The notes below the pieces were generated by a model. It had not been told where the DNA came from, searched no databases, and saw only the letters and a list, made by a program, of their open reading frames with translations. A DNA stretch of 38,533 bases from Fibrobacter succinogenes (GTDB lineage: Bacteria; Fibrobacterota; Fibrobacteria; Fibrobacterales; Fibrobacteraceae): positions 1-38,533 of the forward strand of contig CACXMH010000017.1 of the NCBI GenBank assembly GCA_902768715.1. The letters run 5' to 3'. The translations under genes were made by a program, and so were the position numbers. Of this stretch, positions 16,953-24,794 are shown piece after piece; position 1 is the stretch's first letter; each line of letters starts with the position of its first letter.

Positions 16953-16960
16953 AGGCTTGC

Positions 16961-17419
16961 TTAAAGTTCACAGTTCCAGTCTTTTCCGATACCCGAAGTG
17001 CCGCGGACTTTTTGGGCCTTTTTTGCCAGCTGGTCCAGCTTGACGCTTCCCAGGTAATCGCGGATGACCCGGTCCAGTTCAGTCCACACGGGGAGCGTGA
17101 CACAGATAGCGGCACGCTTGCAGGCGTTCTTCTTGTCGTCAAGGCAGGCCACGGGCGCAACAGAGGTTTCCGTCTGGGAAAGTATATCCCAGACGCTGCA
17201 TTCCTTGGGGTTGCACTTGAGCCTGTATCCGCCAGTTTTTCCGCGGGCGCCTTCCAGGAAATTCCCGCGGACAAGTGTCCCGAGAATTCCTTCCAGGTAC
17301 TTTTCGGAAATCTGCTGGTGGGTAGAAAGGTCCTGGAGTTTCACGAATTCCCCCTCCTTGCGGGAGGCAAGGTCTATCATGACTCTCAAGGCGTACCGCC
17401 CCTTAGTGGAAATGCGCAT
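16961..17419 (-). CDS. Rrf2-family transcription regulator, possible Fe-S sensor
   Basis: 152 residues. The N-terminal winged helix 'MRISTKGRYALRVMIDLA' and 'EKYLEGILGTLVRGNFLEGARGKTGGY' are typical of Rrf2/IscR proteins. Three Cys (92, 100, 106) lie where IscR binds a 2Fe-2S cluster, with spacing C-x7-C-x5-C. No isc or suf genes are nearby, so the targets are unknown. It starts 18 bases after purC on the same strand and may share its transcript. Confidence 0.88.
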   Translation of the reverse strand: MRISTKGRYALRVMIDLASRKEGEFVKLQDLSTHQQISEKYLEGILGTLVRGNFLEGARGKTGGYRLKCNPKECSVWDILSQTETSVAPVACLDDKKNACKRAAICVTLPVWTELDRVIRDYLGSVKLDQLAKKAQKVRGTSGIGKDWNCEL

Positions 17420-17437
17420 GGCTTGCGGCTCGGTTTA

Positions 17438-18322
17438 TTACAGTTCGGGCTGCTTGCCGGTGAGGCGCACGAAGATTTCTTCGTACTTGGCCAGCGTGTT
17501 CTTCACGACTTCAGGCGGAATTTCCGGACCCGGGTAGGTCTTGCCCCAGTCGAGAGTTTCGAGCCAGTCGCGGACGTACTGCTTGTCGAAGCTTTCCTGG
17601 TTCTTGCCCACCTGGTACTTGTCTGCCGGCCAGTAGCGGCTGGAGTCCGGCGTGAGCACTTCGTCGATGAGGATGGTTTCGCCGTCGATTTCACCGAATT
17701 CGAACTTGGTGTCGGCGAGGATGATGCCCTTGCTTGCGGCGTAGTCGCGGGCCTTCGTGTAGATGTCGAGGGACATGTCACGGAGGGTGGTGGCGACCTT
17801 TTCGCCAACGATGTCGAAAGTCTGTTCGAAGCTGATGTTTTCGTCGTGACCAACGTCGGGCTTGGTGCTCGGCGTGTAGAGCGGCTTTTCGAGCTTCTGG
17901 CAGAGCTGCAGGCCTTCGGGGAGAACGTGACCGCAGATCTTACCGGTCTTCTGGTAGTCCTTCCAGCCGGAACCCACGATGTAGCCGCGCACGATGCATT
18001 CCACGGAATGGCGGTGGGCCTTCTTCACGATCATGGAACGGCCGCGGAGGTAGTCGGCGTGCTTCTTGAGCACGGCCGGGTATTCGTTCACGTCGGCGGT
18101 GATGAGGTGGTTCTTCATGCCGAGGTGCTTGAACCAGAACAGCGAAAGCTGGTTGAGGATTTTGCCCTTACCAGGAATCGGGGTGGGGAGCACCACGTCA
18201 AAAGCGGAAAGACGGTCGCTGGCGACCATCAGGAAGCTGTCGCCCAGGTCGTACATGTCGCGTACTTTGCCCTGGTGGAACAGCGGAACTTCGGTAATGG
18301 GGGTATCAAATTTTAAGCTCAT
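17438..18322 (-). CDS. purC: SAICAR synthase (phosphoribosylaminoimidazole-succinocarboxamide synthase)
   Basis: 294 residues. It joins CAIR and aspartate with ATP in purine synthesis. Signature regions: 'QGKVRDMYDLGDSFLMVASDRLSAFD' (about 17-42), 'ECIVRGYIVGSGWKDYQ' (about 109-125) and 'LADTKFEFG' (about 202-210) with 'DEVLTPDSSRYW' after it. The length fits the longer bacterial and yeast-like form. A TATCTTTG box ends 8 bases before the ATG, so the mRNA may have almost no leader. No other pur gene is nearby. Confidence 0.95.
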   Translation of the reverse strand: MSLKFDTPITEVPLFHQGKVRDMYDLGDSFLMVASDRLSAFDVVLPTPIPGKGKILNQLSLFWFKHLGMKNHLITADVNEYPAVLKKHADYLRGRSMIVKKAHRHSVECIVRGYIVGSGWKDYQKTGKICGHVLPEGLQLCQKLEKPLYTPSTKPDVGHDENISFEQTFDIVGEKVATTLRDMSLDIYTKARDYAASKGIILADTKFEFGEIDGETILIDEVLTPDSSRYWPADKYQVGKNQESFDKQYVRDWLETLDWGKTYPGPEIPPEVVKNTLAKYEEIFVRLTGKQPEL

Positions 18323-18638
18323 AGTGAGTCCAAAGATAGTAAAAAGTGGTTAGTGGTTAGGCCGTAAGGCCGTGGTTAGTGTCCCGGCGCGGAGGCCGGG
18401 ATGACAATGTTAGGGGGGGGGGACTCCCCCTCGTCAAAGCCTCGCCCTATCGTGTTATGCCCGCGATTCTTCTTGTCATGCCCGCGCAGGCGGGCATCTC
18501 CTATCATCTTATCGTTCAGGGCAAGTCTTTTCCTACCCCCTCTCCTAGGGGCTTTGCCCCTAAAACCCCATTTATTGTGGAAATAAACGGTAGAAATATC
18601 TAAATTTGCCTTTTACTAATACCATTTTAAGGTAATTC
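18323..18638. repeat. Gene-free stretch filled with several repeat types
   Basis: From left to right: purC promoter box (18331-18338); GTGGTTAG direct repeats broken by GGCCGTAAGGCC; an inverted family A palindrome (about 18380-18408); a run of ten G followed by ACTCCCCCT; a second family A copy (about 18472-18503, TGTCATGCCCGCGCAGGCGGGCATCTCCT layout); and a TAGGGGCTTTGCCCCTA hairpin (about 18546-18562). Short open frames here are made of repeat sequence and have no sign of being genes. Confidence 0.7.
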
Positions 18639-19193
18639 ATGAAATTTGCCGTTCCCTTTTTGTTTTTGTTGAGCCTTGCGGTAAGCGTTTTTGCCGCACC
18701 GCCCCAGGGTAGTTCCGGGAACGTCTCCATATCTTCTACCGAGCGGATGCTTATCCAGATGCTCCTGAGCGACGAAAGTTTTGGCCCCACCTTCATGGAA
18801 AGGTGTACCGCCGAGGCGGATAGCCTGCTGGGAACGAAACAGTCGAAAGAAACCTGTGTCTGTGCGTTCAATCATCTGGTCAGGAACGATACTCTGCTCT
18901 ACCTCTTGATGAAATCCATGGATGCCAACGGCGAAATCAAGGATTTCGGCCCTCTGGGCATGCGGCTCCTTTCGCCCTGCCTCCCACCGGAATTTACTCC
19001 CGAGATGGAAAAGTCCATCGAGGACGAATGCCTCCGGGTGGTCCGCGGCGGAAACAAGTCCCGCTGCAAGTGCGCCTACAAGCATATCAAAAAGAATTAC
19101 ACGGTAAAGTCCTTGCTAGAAGAGATTTCCCTGGACAGGGAAAAACTCCGGCTGAAGCTAGTGGGCCTTGTCGGAAGGTGCGTTGTCCCCTAA
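18639..19193 (+). CDS. Secreted protein made of two Cys-containing repeats
   Basis: 184 residues with a clear signal peptide (1-20, cleaved near FA-A). The mature part has eight Cys in two similar blocks: C56, C73-x-C75, C114 and C131, C143-x-C145, C181. Both blocks contain 'CxCA' followed by an aromatic residue ('CVCAFNHL', 'CKCAYKHI') and similar distances, so it looks like a tandem duplication with up to four disulfides. A periplasmic or outer-surface location is expected. I recognise no family. The next gene starts 10 bases after its stop codon. Confidence 0.75.
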   Translation: MKFAVPFLFLLSLAVSVFAAPPQGSSGNVSISSTERMLIQMLLSDESFGPTFMERCTAEADSLLGTKQSKETCVCAFNHLVRNDTLLYLLMKSMDANGEIKDFGPLGMRLLSPCLPPEFTPEMEKSIEDECLRVVRGGNKSRCKCAYKHIKKNYTVKSLLEEISLDREKLRLKLVGLVGRCVVP

Positions 19194-19202
19194 GGAATAA
19201 AA

Positions 19203-19625
19203 ATGTTCGAGTCCCTGTTCCAGAAATACCCGTTCTTTCGCGCCGTGCCTTGCATCCTCTGCATGGCGATTATCTTCAAGCTGTCGTCCTTGACCAACGA
19301 ACAGCTGGAAGATTTTCCACAGATTTGGGACAAACTGGCCCACTTTCTGGAATACGCCACCCTCGCGGGTTGCTACGCCATGATCTGGACGCGAACGGAA
19401 TGGTCCAGGCGGCAGTGGTTGCGGGTCTTGGTTGTGGGTTTTCTCGCCTTGGCCTACGGTTGTACCGACGAATACCACCAGAGCTTTGTAGAAGGTCGGG
19501 ACTGTAGCGCTTTGGACCTGGTGGCAGACTTGACCGGTGGATTGTTCGGCGGAATCGTCTATGCCGTCATCACGCGGATTCTGAACCGCTTTGACCCGGT
19601 TACCCCTCAAAATCCCCAAGCGTAA
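19203..19625 (+). CDS. VanZ-like membrane protein
   Basis: 140 residues with about four hydrophobic segments. The signatures 'WDKLAHFLEYATLAGCYA' (about 42-59) and 'DEYHQSFVEGRDCSALDLVADLTGG' (about 91-115) are typical of the VanZ-like family. No van resistance genes are near, so a resistance role is not implied. AAGGA precedes the ATG; it probably shares a transcript with the Cys-repeat protein. Confidence 0.88.
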   Translation: MFESLFQKYPFFRAVPCILCMAIIFKLSSLTNEQLEDFPQIWDKLAHFLEYATLAGCYAMIWTRTEWSRRQWLRVLVVGFLALAYGCTDEYHQSFVEGRDCSALDLVADLTGGLFGGIVYAVITRILNRFDPVTPQNPQA

Positions 19626-19626
19626 T

Positions 19627-19664
19627 TGTCATTGCGAGGGGCGTCAAGCCCCGTGGCAATCTCT
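19627..19664. terminator. Palindrome between convergent genes (GTCATTGCGAGG-type repeat)
   Basis: ATTGC (19631-19635) pairs with GCAAT (19656-19660) around GGGGC (19638-19642) and GCCCC (19648-19652). It separates the VanZ-like gene from murB, which run toward each other. The sequence type is a common dispersed bacterial repeat. It may end transcription from both sides, but there is no clear T run. Confidence 0.5.
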
Positions 19665-20634
19665 ATTCAAATTCGCCGAGTAATATTATCTCTCGCTGTA
19701 AAGTAATCCCGAACTTTTCGGTAACTTTATTTTGTACGTACTCGCTGAGGCTCTTGATGTCTTGGGCGGTAGCGCCACCAGCGTTCACGATAAAGTTGGC
19801 GTGTAATGTGCTTACTTCTGCGCCGCCTATGCGATAGCCTTTGAGACCCGCCTGTTCGATGTAGTAGCCTGGGGCGACCTGTGTGGGGGTCTCGGCGGCG
19901 CCGACTTCTAGACGTTTGAAGATGGAACCTGCGTTGGGCATGTTCAGGGGCTGCGTGGCCTTGCGCTTGGCCATGCACTCGGCCAGTTCAGCTTCCAGGT
20001 CGGCGGTGGTCAATCCTTGCGAACTTGCGCTTTGCAGCTGGAACGTAGCCGCGAGAATGATTTTTACATTGTCATCCCCGGCTTGGCCGGGGATCTCCTT
20101 GCAGTAGTTGAAAACGCTCCGTCTGTAGCCGAAACCGCATTCGGCGGCGGACAACTCGCAGATGTTTCCGGCCGCATCAAGGACCGTCACGCCGATGCAG
20201 GCTTGTCCGATTTCTTGGCCGTAGGCGCCTGCGTTCATGTACACCGCCCCGCCCAAGGTCCCGGGGATGCCGGCCAGCTTGTGGATACCGGCGTAGCCCT
20301 GCTTGGGAGTGTGCCGGGCGAACCTGCCCAGGGGTGTTGCCGCACCTACCTTGAACCTGCCGTTCCCCAGATCCACGATTTCCGAAAATTCTCCGTCGAA
20401 GGAAATGACCACGCCTTCGTAGCCCTTGTCCGAGACCAACAGGTTGGTCCCGTTACCCAAAATAAAGTGTGGGAGATTCTTTTCCCGAGCAAAAGAAAGG
20501 GCGCTTTTCAGGCTTTCCATGGAGCTCACCTTGGCAAAATACCGCGCAGGGCCACCCACCTTGAAAGAGGTGTGCTTGCTCATGGGTTCGTTTTCTTTAA
20601 CAAACGGAGGGATGGTCGGTTCCGCAATTTGCAT
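19663..20634 (-). CDS. murB: UDP-N-acetylmuramate dehydrogenase (MurB) with a repeat-derived insert
   Basis: 323 residues from the ATG at 20634; the longer open frame upstream lacks support. It reduces UDP-GlcNAc-enolpyruvate in peptidoglycan synthesis using FAD and NADPH. Motifs: 'GNGTNLLVSDKGYEGVV' (60-76), 'GIPGTLGGAVYMNAGAYGQE' (122-141), the active-site 'GYRRS' (169-173), the catalytic Ser in 'PNAGSIFKR', and a C-terminal 'LQREIILLGE' Glu. Residues about 180-189 (EIPGQAGDDN) are encoded by a family A palindrome and interrupt the usual short link between 'GYRxSxF' and 'IILxATF'. A TATATTTG box ends 4 bases before the ATG. Confidence 0.93.
   Translation of the reverse strand: MQIAEPTIPPFVKENEPMSKHTSFKVGGPARYFAKVSSMESLKSALSFAREKNLPHFILGNGTNLLVSDKGYEGVVISFDGEFSEIVDLGNGRFKVGAATPLGRFARHTPKQGYAGIHKLAGIPGTLGGAVYMNAGAYGQEIGQACIGVTVLDAAGNICELSAAECGFGYRRSVFNYCKEIPGQAGDDNVKIILAATFQLQSASSQGLTTADLEAELAECMAKRKATQPLNMPNAGSIFKRLEVGAAETPTQVAPGYYIEQAGLKGYRIGGAEVSTLHANFIVNAGGATAQDIKSLSEYVQNKVTEKFGITLQREIILLGEFE
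20068..20101. repeat. Family A palindrome inside murB
   Basis: On the plus strand: TTGTCAT, an 8-bp palindrome (ATCCCCGG...CCGGGGAT), then CTCCT. It is the same layout as at 1567 and 18472. It is read in frame in murB, on the opposite strand. Confidence 0.85.
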
Positions 20635-20673
20635 ACAACAAATATAGGTTATAGCGAACAATTTCCATTTGGA

Positions 20674-21972
20674 CTACTGCACCACGGAGTGGATGGTTCC
20701 GTCCGAAAGTCTGGTAATAATGGTTTCGCCGACCTTTACCTGGGCCTTGCTCCGGATGAACTTGCCCTTTGCATCCAGGGTGAAGGAATACCCCCTGGCA
20801 AGGGCGGTTTCCGGACTTGCGCTCTTGACTTTCAGTTCCGTAATTTCGAACTTGGCCTTTTCCAAATCCAGAATCTTGCGGGAACCTTGCTTTAGACCTT
20901 CTTCGTTTCGGGAGACGCGCTGGGATTCGTTCCGCAAGATAAACTGGACCTCCTTGGCTAGGGACGTTCCCTTGATGGCCAGTCCGGATTTTTCCTGCTG
21001 GATTCGGCCAAAGACGGCCTGCTGCAGGGAATGGGCTAGGCCCGAAAGTTCTTCCCTGGTTTCGGACAGGAGCGTCTTGGCGCTGTCCTGGATGCCTGCC
21101 ACCATAGTCAGCATGGCCTGCCAGCTTTCAGTCATCCGCTCCACCAGGCGCTTTGCGCAATCTGTCGGCGTGATACACGAAAGGTATGCCACTTCGTCCA
21201 GCAGGCTCTTGTCGATTTCGTGGCCGATGCCCGTAAAGACGGGAACGGGGTAGTTTGCCACAGCTCGGCACAGGGCCTCGCTGTCAAAGTAGTTCAGGTC
21301 CGTCTTGGAGCCGCCACCACGGACAATGCACACCACATCGATTTCAGGATCCTGTTGCAATCGTTCAAGAGCTGCAAGGACGGTGGATTCCGTCTCGTTC
21401 CCCTGCATCTTGGCGTATTCGGTCCGGACCTTGAATGCGAAGGGGGAGGCGTCTAGCCGGGTGGTAAAATCCTTGTAGGCCGCCGTAGATTCGCCGGTAA
21501 TGAGCCCCACACGGAGCGGGGTAGGGGGCAGCTCCAACTCGGCATTCTTGTGAAGCAGGCCCTCTTCGGTCAATTTTTTCAAGATGGCCTGCCTGGTAAT
21601 GGCAAGCTCCCCGATGGTATAGACCGGGTCGATGTCCAGAATCTGGGCCTGGAATTTTCCCAGGGTAATGTATAAATCCGCCTGGACCAGGAAACAGACC
21701 TTGATCTGTTCCCGCAGGGTAAAAGGCTTGGCCGCATTTTCGGCTTTTTGGCAGATGGCCGCGTATTTGGGGATAAAGCAGGTCAGGGGGAGGGTGGCCA
21801 CGGGCTTCACGTTGCCTTCTTCGTATTCGGCGATGCTCAGGTAAACCACGCGCTCCTTGACAGTCATTTGCGTAATGACGCCGTGGACCCATACCGCAGG
21901 GGTTTCCGTCAATTTCCGCTTGACAGATTGCAGGTATTTGCCGACAGAAAAGGATTTTATGGGCTGGTCCAT
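20674..21972 (-). CDS. xseA: Exodeoxyribonuclease VII large subunit
   Basis: 432 residues. An N-terminal OB-fold (about 5-105, starting 'SVGKYLQSVKRKLTETPAVWVHGVI') is followed by the catalytic region with 'GLITGESTAAYKDF' (about 154-167) and 'CIVRGGGSKTDLNYFDSE' (about 213-230), then a long helical C-terminal part. The enzyme degrades single-stranded DNA with the small subunit XseB; no xseB is seen in the window. murB follows 39 bases downstream on the same strand. Confidence 0.95.
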   Translation of the reverse strand: MDQPIKSFSVGKYLQSVKRKLTETPAVWVHGVITQMTVKERVVYLSIAEYEEGNVKPVATLPLTCFIPKYAAICQKAENAAKPFTLREQIKVCFLVQADLYITLGKFQAQILDIDPVYTIGELAITRQAILKKLTEEGLLHKNAELELPPTPLRVGLITGESTAAYKDFTTRLDASPFAFKVRTEYAKMQGNETESTVLAALERLQQDPEIDVVCIVRGGGSKTDLNYFDSEALCRAVANYPVPVFTGIGHEIDKSLLDEVAYLSCITPTDCAKRLVERMTESWQAMLTMVAGIQDSAKTLLSETREELSGLAHSLQQAVFGRIQQEKSGLAIKGTSLAKEVQFILRNESQRVSRNEEGLKQGSRKILDLEKAKFEITELKVKSASPETALARGYSFTLDAKGKFIRSKAQVKVGETIITRLSDGTIHSVVQ

Positions 21973-22055
21973 ATTTTTTTCAATTTATTACACCCCAAAA
22001 GATAATTTTTTTTATTTTATCAAAGTAGATAGATTTAAATGTCCTAGGAGAAACA

Positions 22056-22439
22056 ATGAAATCTTTATTTTTTGTCTCTGGCCTGGTGGCGCTTGCCCTG
22101 GTGGGCTGCGCTGCCAACCAGCATGCTCTGAGTCGTTCCATGGAACAGACCGAAGGCACCCGTGCCGTGGCTACCGAAATCAAGGCGGATTCCGCCACCG
22201 TCGAAAGCGCCAATGCCCATCTGGATTCCGCAAAGGCCTACATGGAACAGAAAAAGGCCCAGGAAGCCCTGGCCGCCTTCGAGGCAAGCCGCCTGGAATA
22301 CCGCTTGGCCATGCTCCGCGCCGAGCGTGATTCCCTGAAAGCCGAAGACGAGCGGGTTGAAGGTGAACTTCGCGCCGATGTGGAACGCAAGCTCCTTTAC
22401 CAGAACATCTTGGACAACGAAAACAAGGAGGCCAAATAA
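22056..22439 (+). CDS. DUF4398-type lipoprotein
   Basis: 127 residues with a lipoprotein signal 'LALVGC' (modified Cys18). The rest is Ala/Glu-rich helix with paired 'A..H.DSAK' and 'A..AFEASRLEYRLA' segments, as in DUF4398 proteins that usually precede an OmpA-type gene. It is probably anchored in the outer membrane facing the periplasm. Ribosome site AGGAG; its stop codon overlaps the next ATG (TAATG). Confidence 0.75.
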   Translation: MKSLFFVSGLVALALVGCAANQHALSRSMEQTEGTRAVATEIKADSATVESANAHLDSAKAYMEQKKAQEALAAFEASRLEYRLAMLRAERDSLKAEDERVEGELRADVERKLLYQNILDNENKEAK

Positions 22440-23647
22440 TGAAGACGCTTAAGTTCTTGACCGCCGCCTCCCTGGTTGCCTCGTTTGCCTATGCCGCCGA
22501 TGGTTCGACGAGCTCACCAACCGAAGTGACAAAGGCTGCTGAGCCTGCCGAAGCGCCGGCAGCAGAAAAGGCTGCACCTGCTGACACCAGCAAAAAGGCC
22601 GAACCTACCGTCTATGACGTCTGCATGGATTCCCTGAACGCCCTCGAGGCGAAAATCCCTGCAAATGCCTGGAATACAAAATTGACCCTCCTCGAAGCCA
22701 AGGCAAAGGCGTCTGACATCCAGAACGAACTGAAGAAGAATCCCAAGGCAAATGTGAAGGCCATGGGGGACAACTGCCTTCTGTATGCCGAAATTATCAA
22801 GACCGAGATAGAGGTCCAGGAACGCCGTACCCACATTTCGGAAAACTGGGAAAAGCGTAACGCCACCAACCGTTCTATCGAAACCATCCAGGAACAGATT
22901 GCCAACGCCCGCAGCGGCAAGGTCTCTAACCTGGCGGCAGACTTGGAAGCCGAAAAGCTGAGGCTTGCCCAGACCAAGGACGCCATGAAGGAACAGGAAG
23001 AAAAGCTCCAGGCCGAAATGCAGCAGAACCGCGACAAGTTCCTGGCAGAAGCCGCCGAACGCGAGGCCGCCCTGAAGGCCGCCGGTGAACGTGAAGCCGA
23101 CCTGCAGAAACAGCTGGAAGCAGAACGCCTGGCCCTGGAAGCCGAAAAGAAAGCCCTTGCCGAAGAACGGGCCAAGGCCGAGGCACGCCAGAAGGAGGCC
23201 ATGAACAAGCTGAACGAACTCCAGTCCAAGCTGATTCAGGTCTCCCAGGACGCCCGCGGCATTATCCTTTCCATGAGCGACATCTTGTTTGATGTGGACA
23301 AGGCTACCCTGAAACAAGACCTGAAGACCAGTCTTGCCAAGGTGGCGGGAATCCTCACCGTTTATCAGCAATTTAATGTCTCCATTGAAGGAAATACGGA
23401 CAATACAGGTTCCGCCGATCACAACATGAAGCTTTCTCAGCAGCGTGCCGACAACGTGATGAATTTCCTGGTGGAGCAGGGCATCGACGCCAGCCGCTTG
23501 ACCGCCAAGGGTCTCGGCATGACCATGCCCATTGCGGACAATTCCACCAAGGAAGGCCGCCAGAAGAATCGCCGTGTAGATTTGGTGATTCAGGATAAGG
23601 TGCTGCAGGAATCCGCCGAACCCGAAAAAACTCCGGAACAGAAGTAG
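22439..23647 (+). CDS. OmpA-family protein with long coiled coil
   Basis: 402 residues. Signal peptide 1-20 (AYA-A), a low-complexity Ala/Glu/Pro linker (about 22-56), an alpha-helical part with a long charged coiled coil (about 115-280), and a C-terminal OmpA domain (about 285-390) with 'FDVDKATLK', 'IEGNTDNTGSADHNMKLSQQRA' and 'NRRVDLVI'. That domain binds peptidoglycan (diaminopimelate). There is no beta-barrel, so it probably spans the periplasm and ties the partner lipoprotein to the cell wall. It is translationally coupled to that lipoprotein. Confidence 0.9.
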   Translation: MKTLKFLTAASLVASFAYAADGSTSSPTEVTKAAEPAEAPAAEKAAPADTSKKAEPTVYDVCMDSLNALEAKIPANAWNTKLTLLEAKAKASDIQNELKKNPKANVKAMGDNCLLYAEIIKTEIEVQERRTHISENWEKRNATNRSIETIQEQIANARSGKVSNLAADLEAEKLRLAQTKDAMKEQEEKLQAEMQQNRDKFLAEAAEREAALKAAGEREADLQKQLEAERLALEAEKKALAEERAKAEARQKEAMNKLNELQSKLIQVSQDARGIILSMSDILFDVDKATLKQDLKTSLAKVAGILTVYQQFNVSIEGNTDNTGSADHNMKLSQQRADNVMNFLVEQGIDASRLTAKGLGMTMPIADNSTKEGRQKNRRVDLVIQDKVLQESAEPEKTPEQK

Positions 23648-23648
23648 C

Positions 23649-23846
23649 ATGTCCAAGACCGTATCCGCCATGGAAGCAAGGCAAAACTTCGGTTCACTGC
23701 TGAATCAAGTGGCCTTGCAGAAAGAGGAAGTCGTTATCGAGCGCGCAGGGAAACCCCTTGCAAAGCTCGTGGACGTGTATTCTGGGATGTCTGGAAAACT
23801 GGATTTTCGGGATATCAGCAAACTACCCAATGAGATTTGGGAATAA
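23649..23846 (+). CDS. Phd/YefM-type antitoxin without a visible toxin partner
   Basis: 65 residues beginning MSKTVSAMEARQNF, with 'LLNQVALQKEEVVIERAGKPLAKLV', the standard Phd/YefM fold: an N-terminal DNA-binding part and a C-terminal tail ('LPNEIWE') that would hold a toxin. The ATG is one base after the ompA-like stop codon. The next gene is on the other strand and is not a toxin, so this is an orphan or a degraded pair. It may still repress its own operon. Confidence 0.82.
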   Translation: MSKTVSAMEARQNFGSLLNQVALQKEEVVIERAGKPLAKLVDVYSGMSGKLDFRDISKLPNEIWE

Positions 23847-23854
23847 AACTGAAC

Positions 23855-24592
23855 CTAACGAGATCCTGTACAAGGGTTATCACCGTTTTCTGTGAAAGTA
23901 AATTCGGTTTTACCCCTTGAATCTTGTTGCGTTAATGTGTAAAGTGGACCTGCAGGATCAGACCACTCCGTATGTATTTCCTTTCCATCTGTATTTGTCC
24001 AAGTAATCCTGGCTGAAGCATAGGAGTGGCATAAATCGTTCAATGTATTGAACGTACGCGCCCAGTCGGTAGCAAAGTCAATTTGGTCTGAGTTGCTAAT
24101 CTTTACATGATCCCATTTATCTGGCGTATCATTGTTCCATCTGAAGTCAATAACGATATCAGATGTATTCTCTGCTTCTATTGTTGCATACGTAGGAAAA
24201 TTTCCATGGACTACAAGTCTAAACTCAAATTCTCCGGAATCTTGTTTAAATATTATTGCAGAAACTGCAGGGGTGTCAAACAATACTTTGTCTGGGTTTG
24301 ATAAGTTGATTTTGTCAGATTCAACCGTGGACGTTGATGAAGAGGACTCCTGAGCCTCGCTCTCTGAAGATTCAATGTTCTGTCCTTGACTATCAGACGA
24401 TCCCGTTTCTTGTTCTTGGGGGCCAGATGCAGATGATTCAATGCTGTCGTTCCCAGATGAAAAACCGGTATTTGAAGGAGGGAAGAACTCTGAATTTTCG
24501 TCTACATCTGCCGGACCAACGGTGGAACAGGCAATGAAGCCTAAACTTATCAGCGTTGCAATTCCAATTTTTTCAAAGTTGGCCTTTTTCAT
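23855..24592 (-). CDS. Ser/Glu-rich lipoprotein of unknown function
   Basis: 245 residues from the ATG at 24592, which has TTGGAG six bases before it; an upstream in-frame TTG is part of that site. Lipobox 'LGFIAC' (Cys22). A disordered Ser/Glu/Gln linker covers about 35-90, followed by a beta-rich domain of about 150 residues with no family I know. Base composition is clearly more A/T-rich than in the neighbouring genes. It is probably exposed on the cell surface. A late arrival by transfer is possible. Confidence 0.72.
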   Translation of the reverse strand: MKKANFEKIGIATLISLGFIACSTVGPADVDENSEFFPPSNTGFSSGNDSIESSASGPQEQETGSSDSQGQNIESSESEAQESSSSTSTVESDKINLSNPDKVLFDTPAVSAIIFKQDSGEFEFRLVVHGNFPTYATIEAENTSDIVIDFRWNNDTPDKWDHVKISNSDQIDFATDWARTFNTLNDLCHSYASARITWTNTDGKEIHTEWSDPAGPLYTLTQQDSRGKTEFTFTENGDNPCTGSR

Positions 24593-24604
24593 ATAAAACT
24601 CCAA

Positions 24605-24794
24605 GAAATTTCTATCTACATAAATATACTAATTTTGTTAATAAATAACCGCCATTAATGTAAAACTTTTTTTACTTTTTGAGCTAACTCGTTGATTAAT
24701 ATATAGTTGAAAAATCATTTTTTGAATTTGGGCGGTATTCTGCTAACTCGATTTTAAATAGCAAAAAATGAGCAGATTTTGTTAAATTGACGTT
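24605..24794. other. A/T-rich intergenic region between divergent genes
   Basis: 190 bases with no open frame of note. TAAATT (24783-24788) ends 6 bases before the ATG of the DUF2156 gene and may be its -10 box. No clear -35 box, repeat or hairpin. Confidence 0.4.

Noticed and set aside
18379-18603. Short plus-strand frames in the gap upstream of the Cys-repeat gene
   Set aside because: They consist of dispersed repeats and a G run and have no ribosome site.
19203-19625. Glycopeptide resistance gene
   Set aside because: VanZ-like proteins are widespread, and no vanHAX-type genes are nearby.
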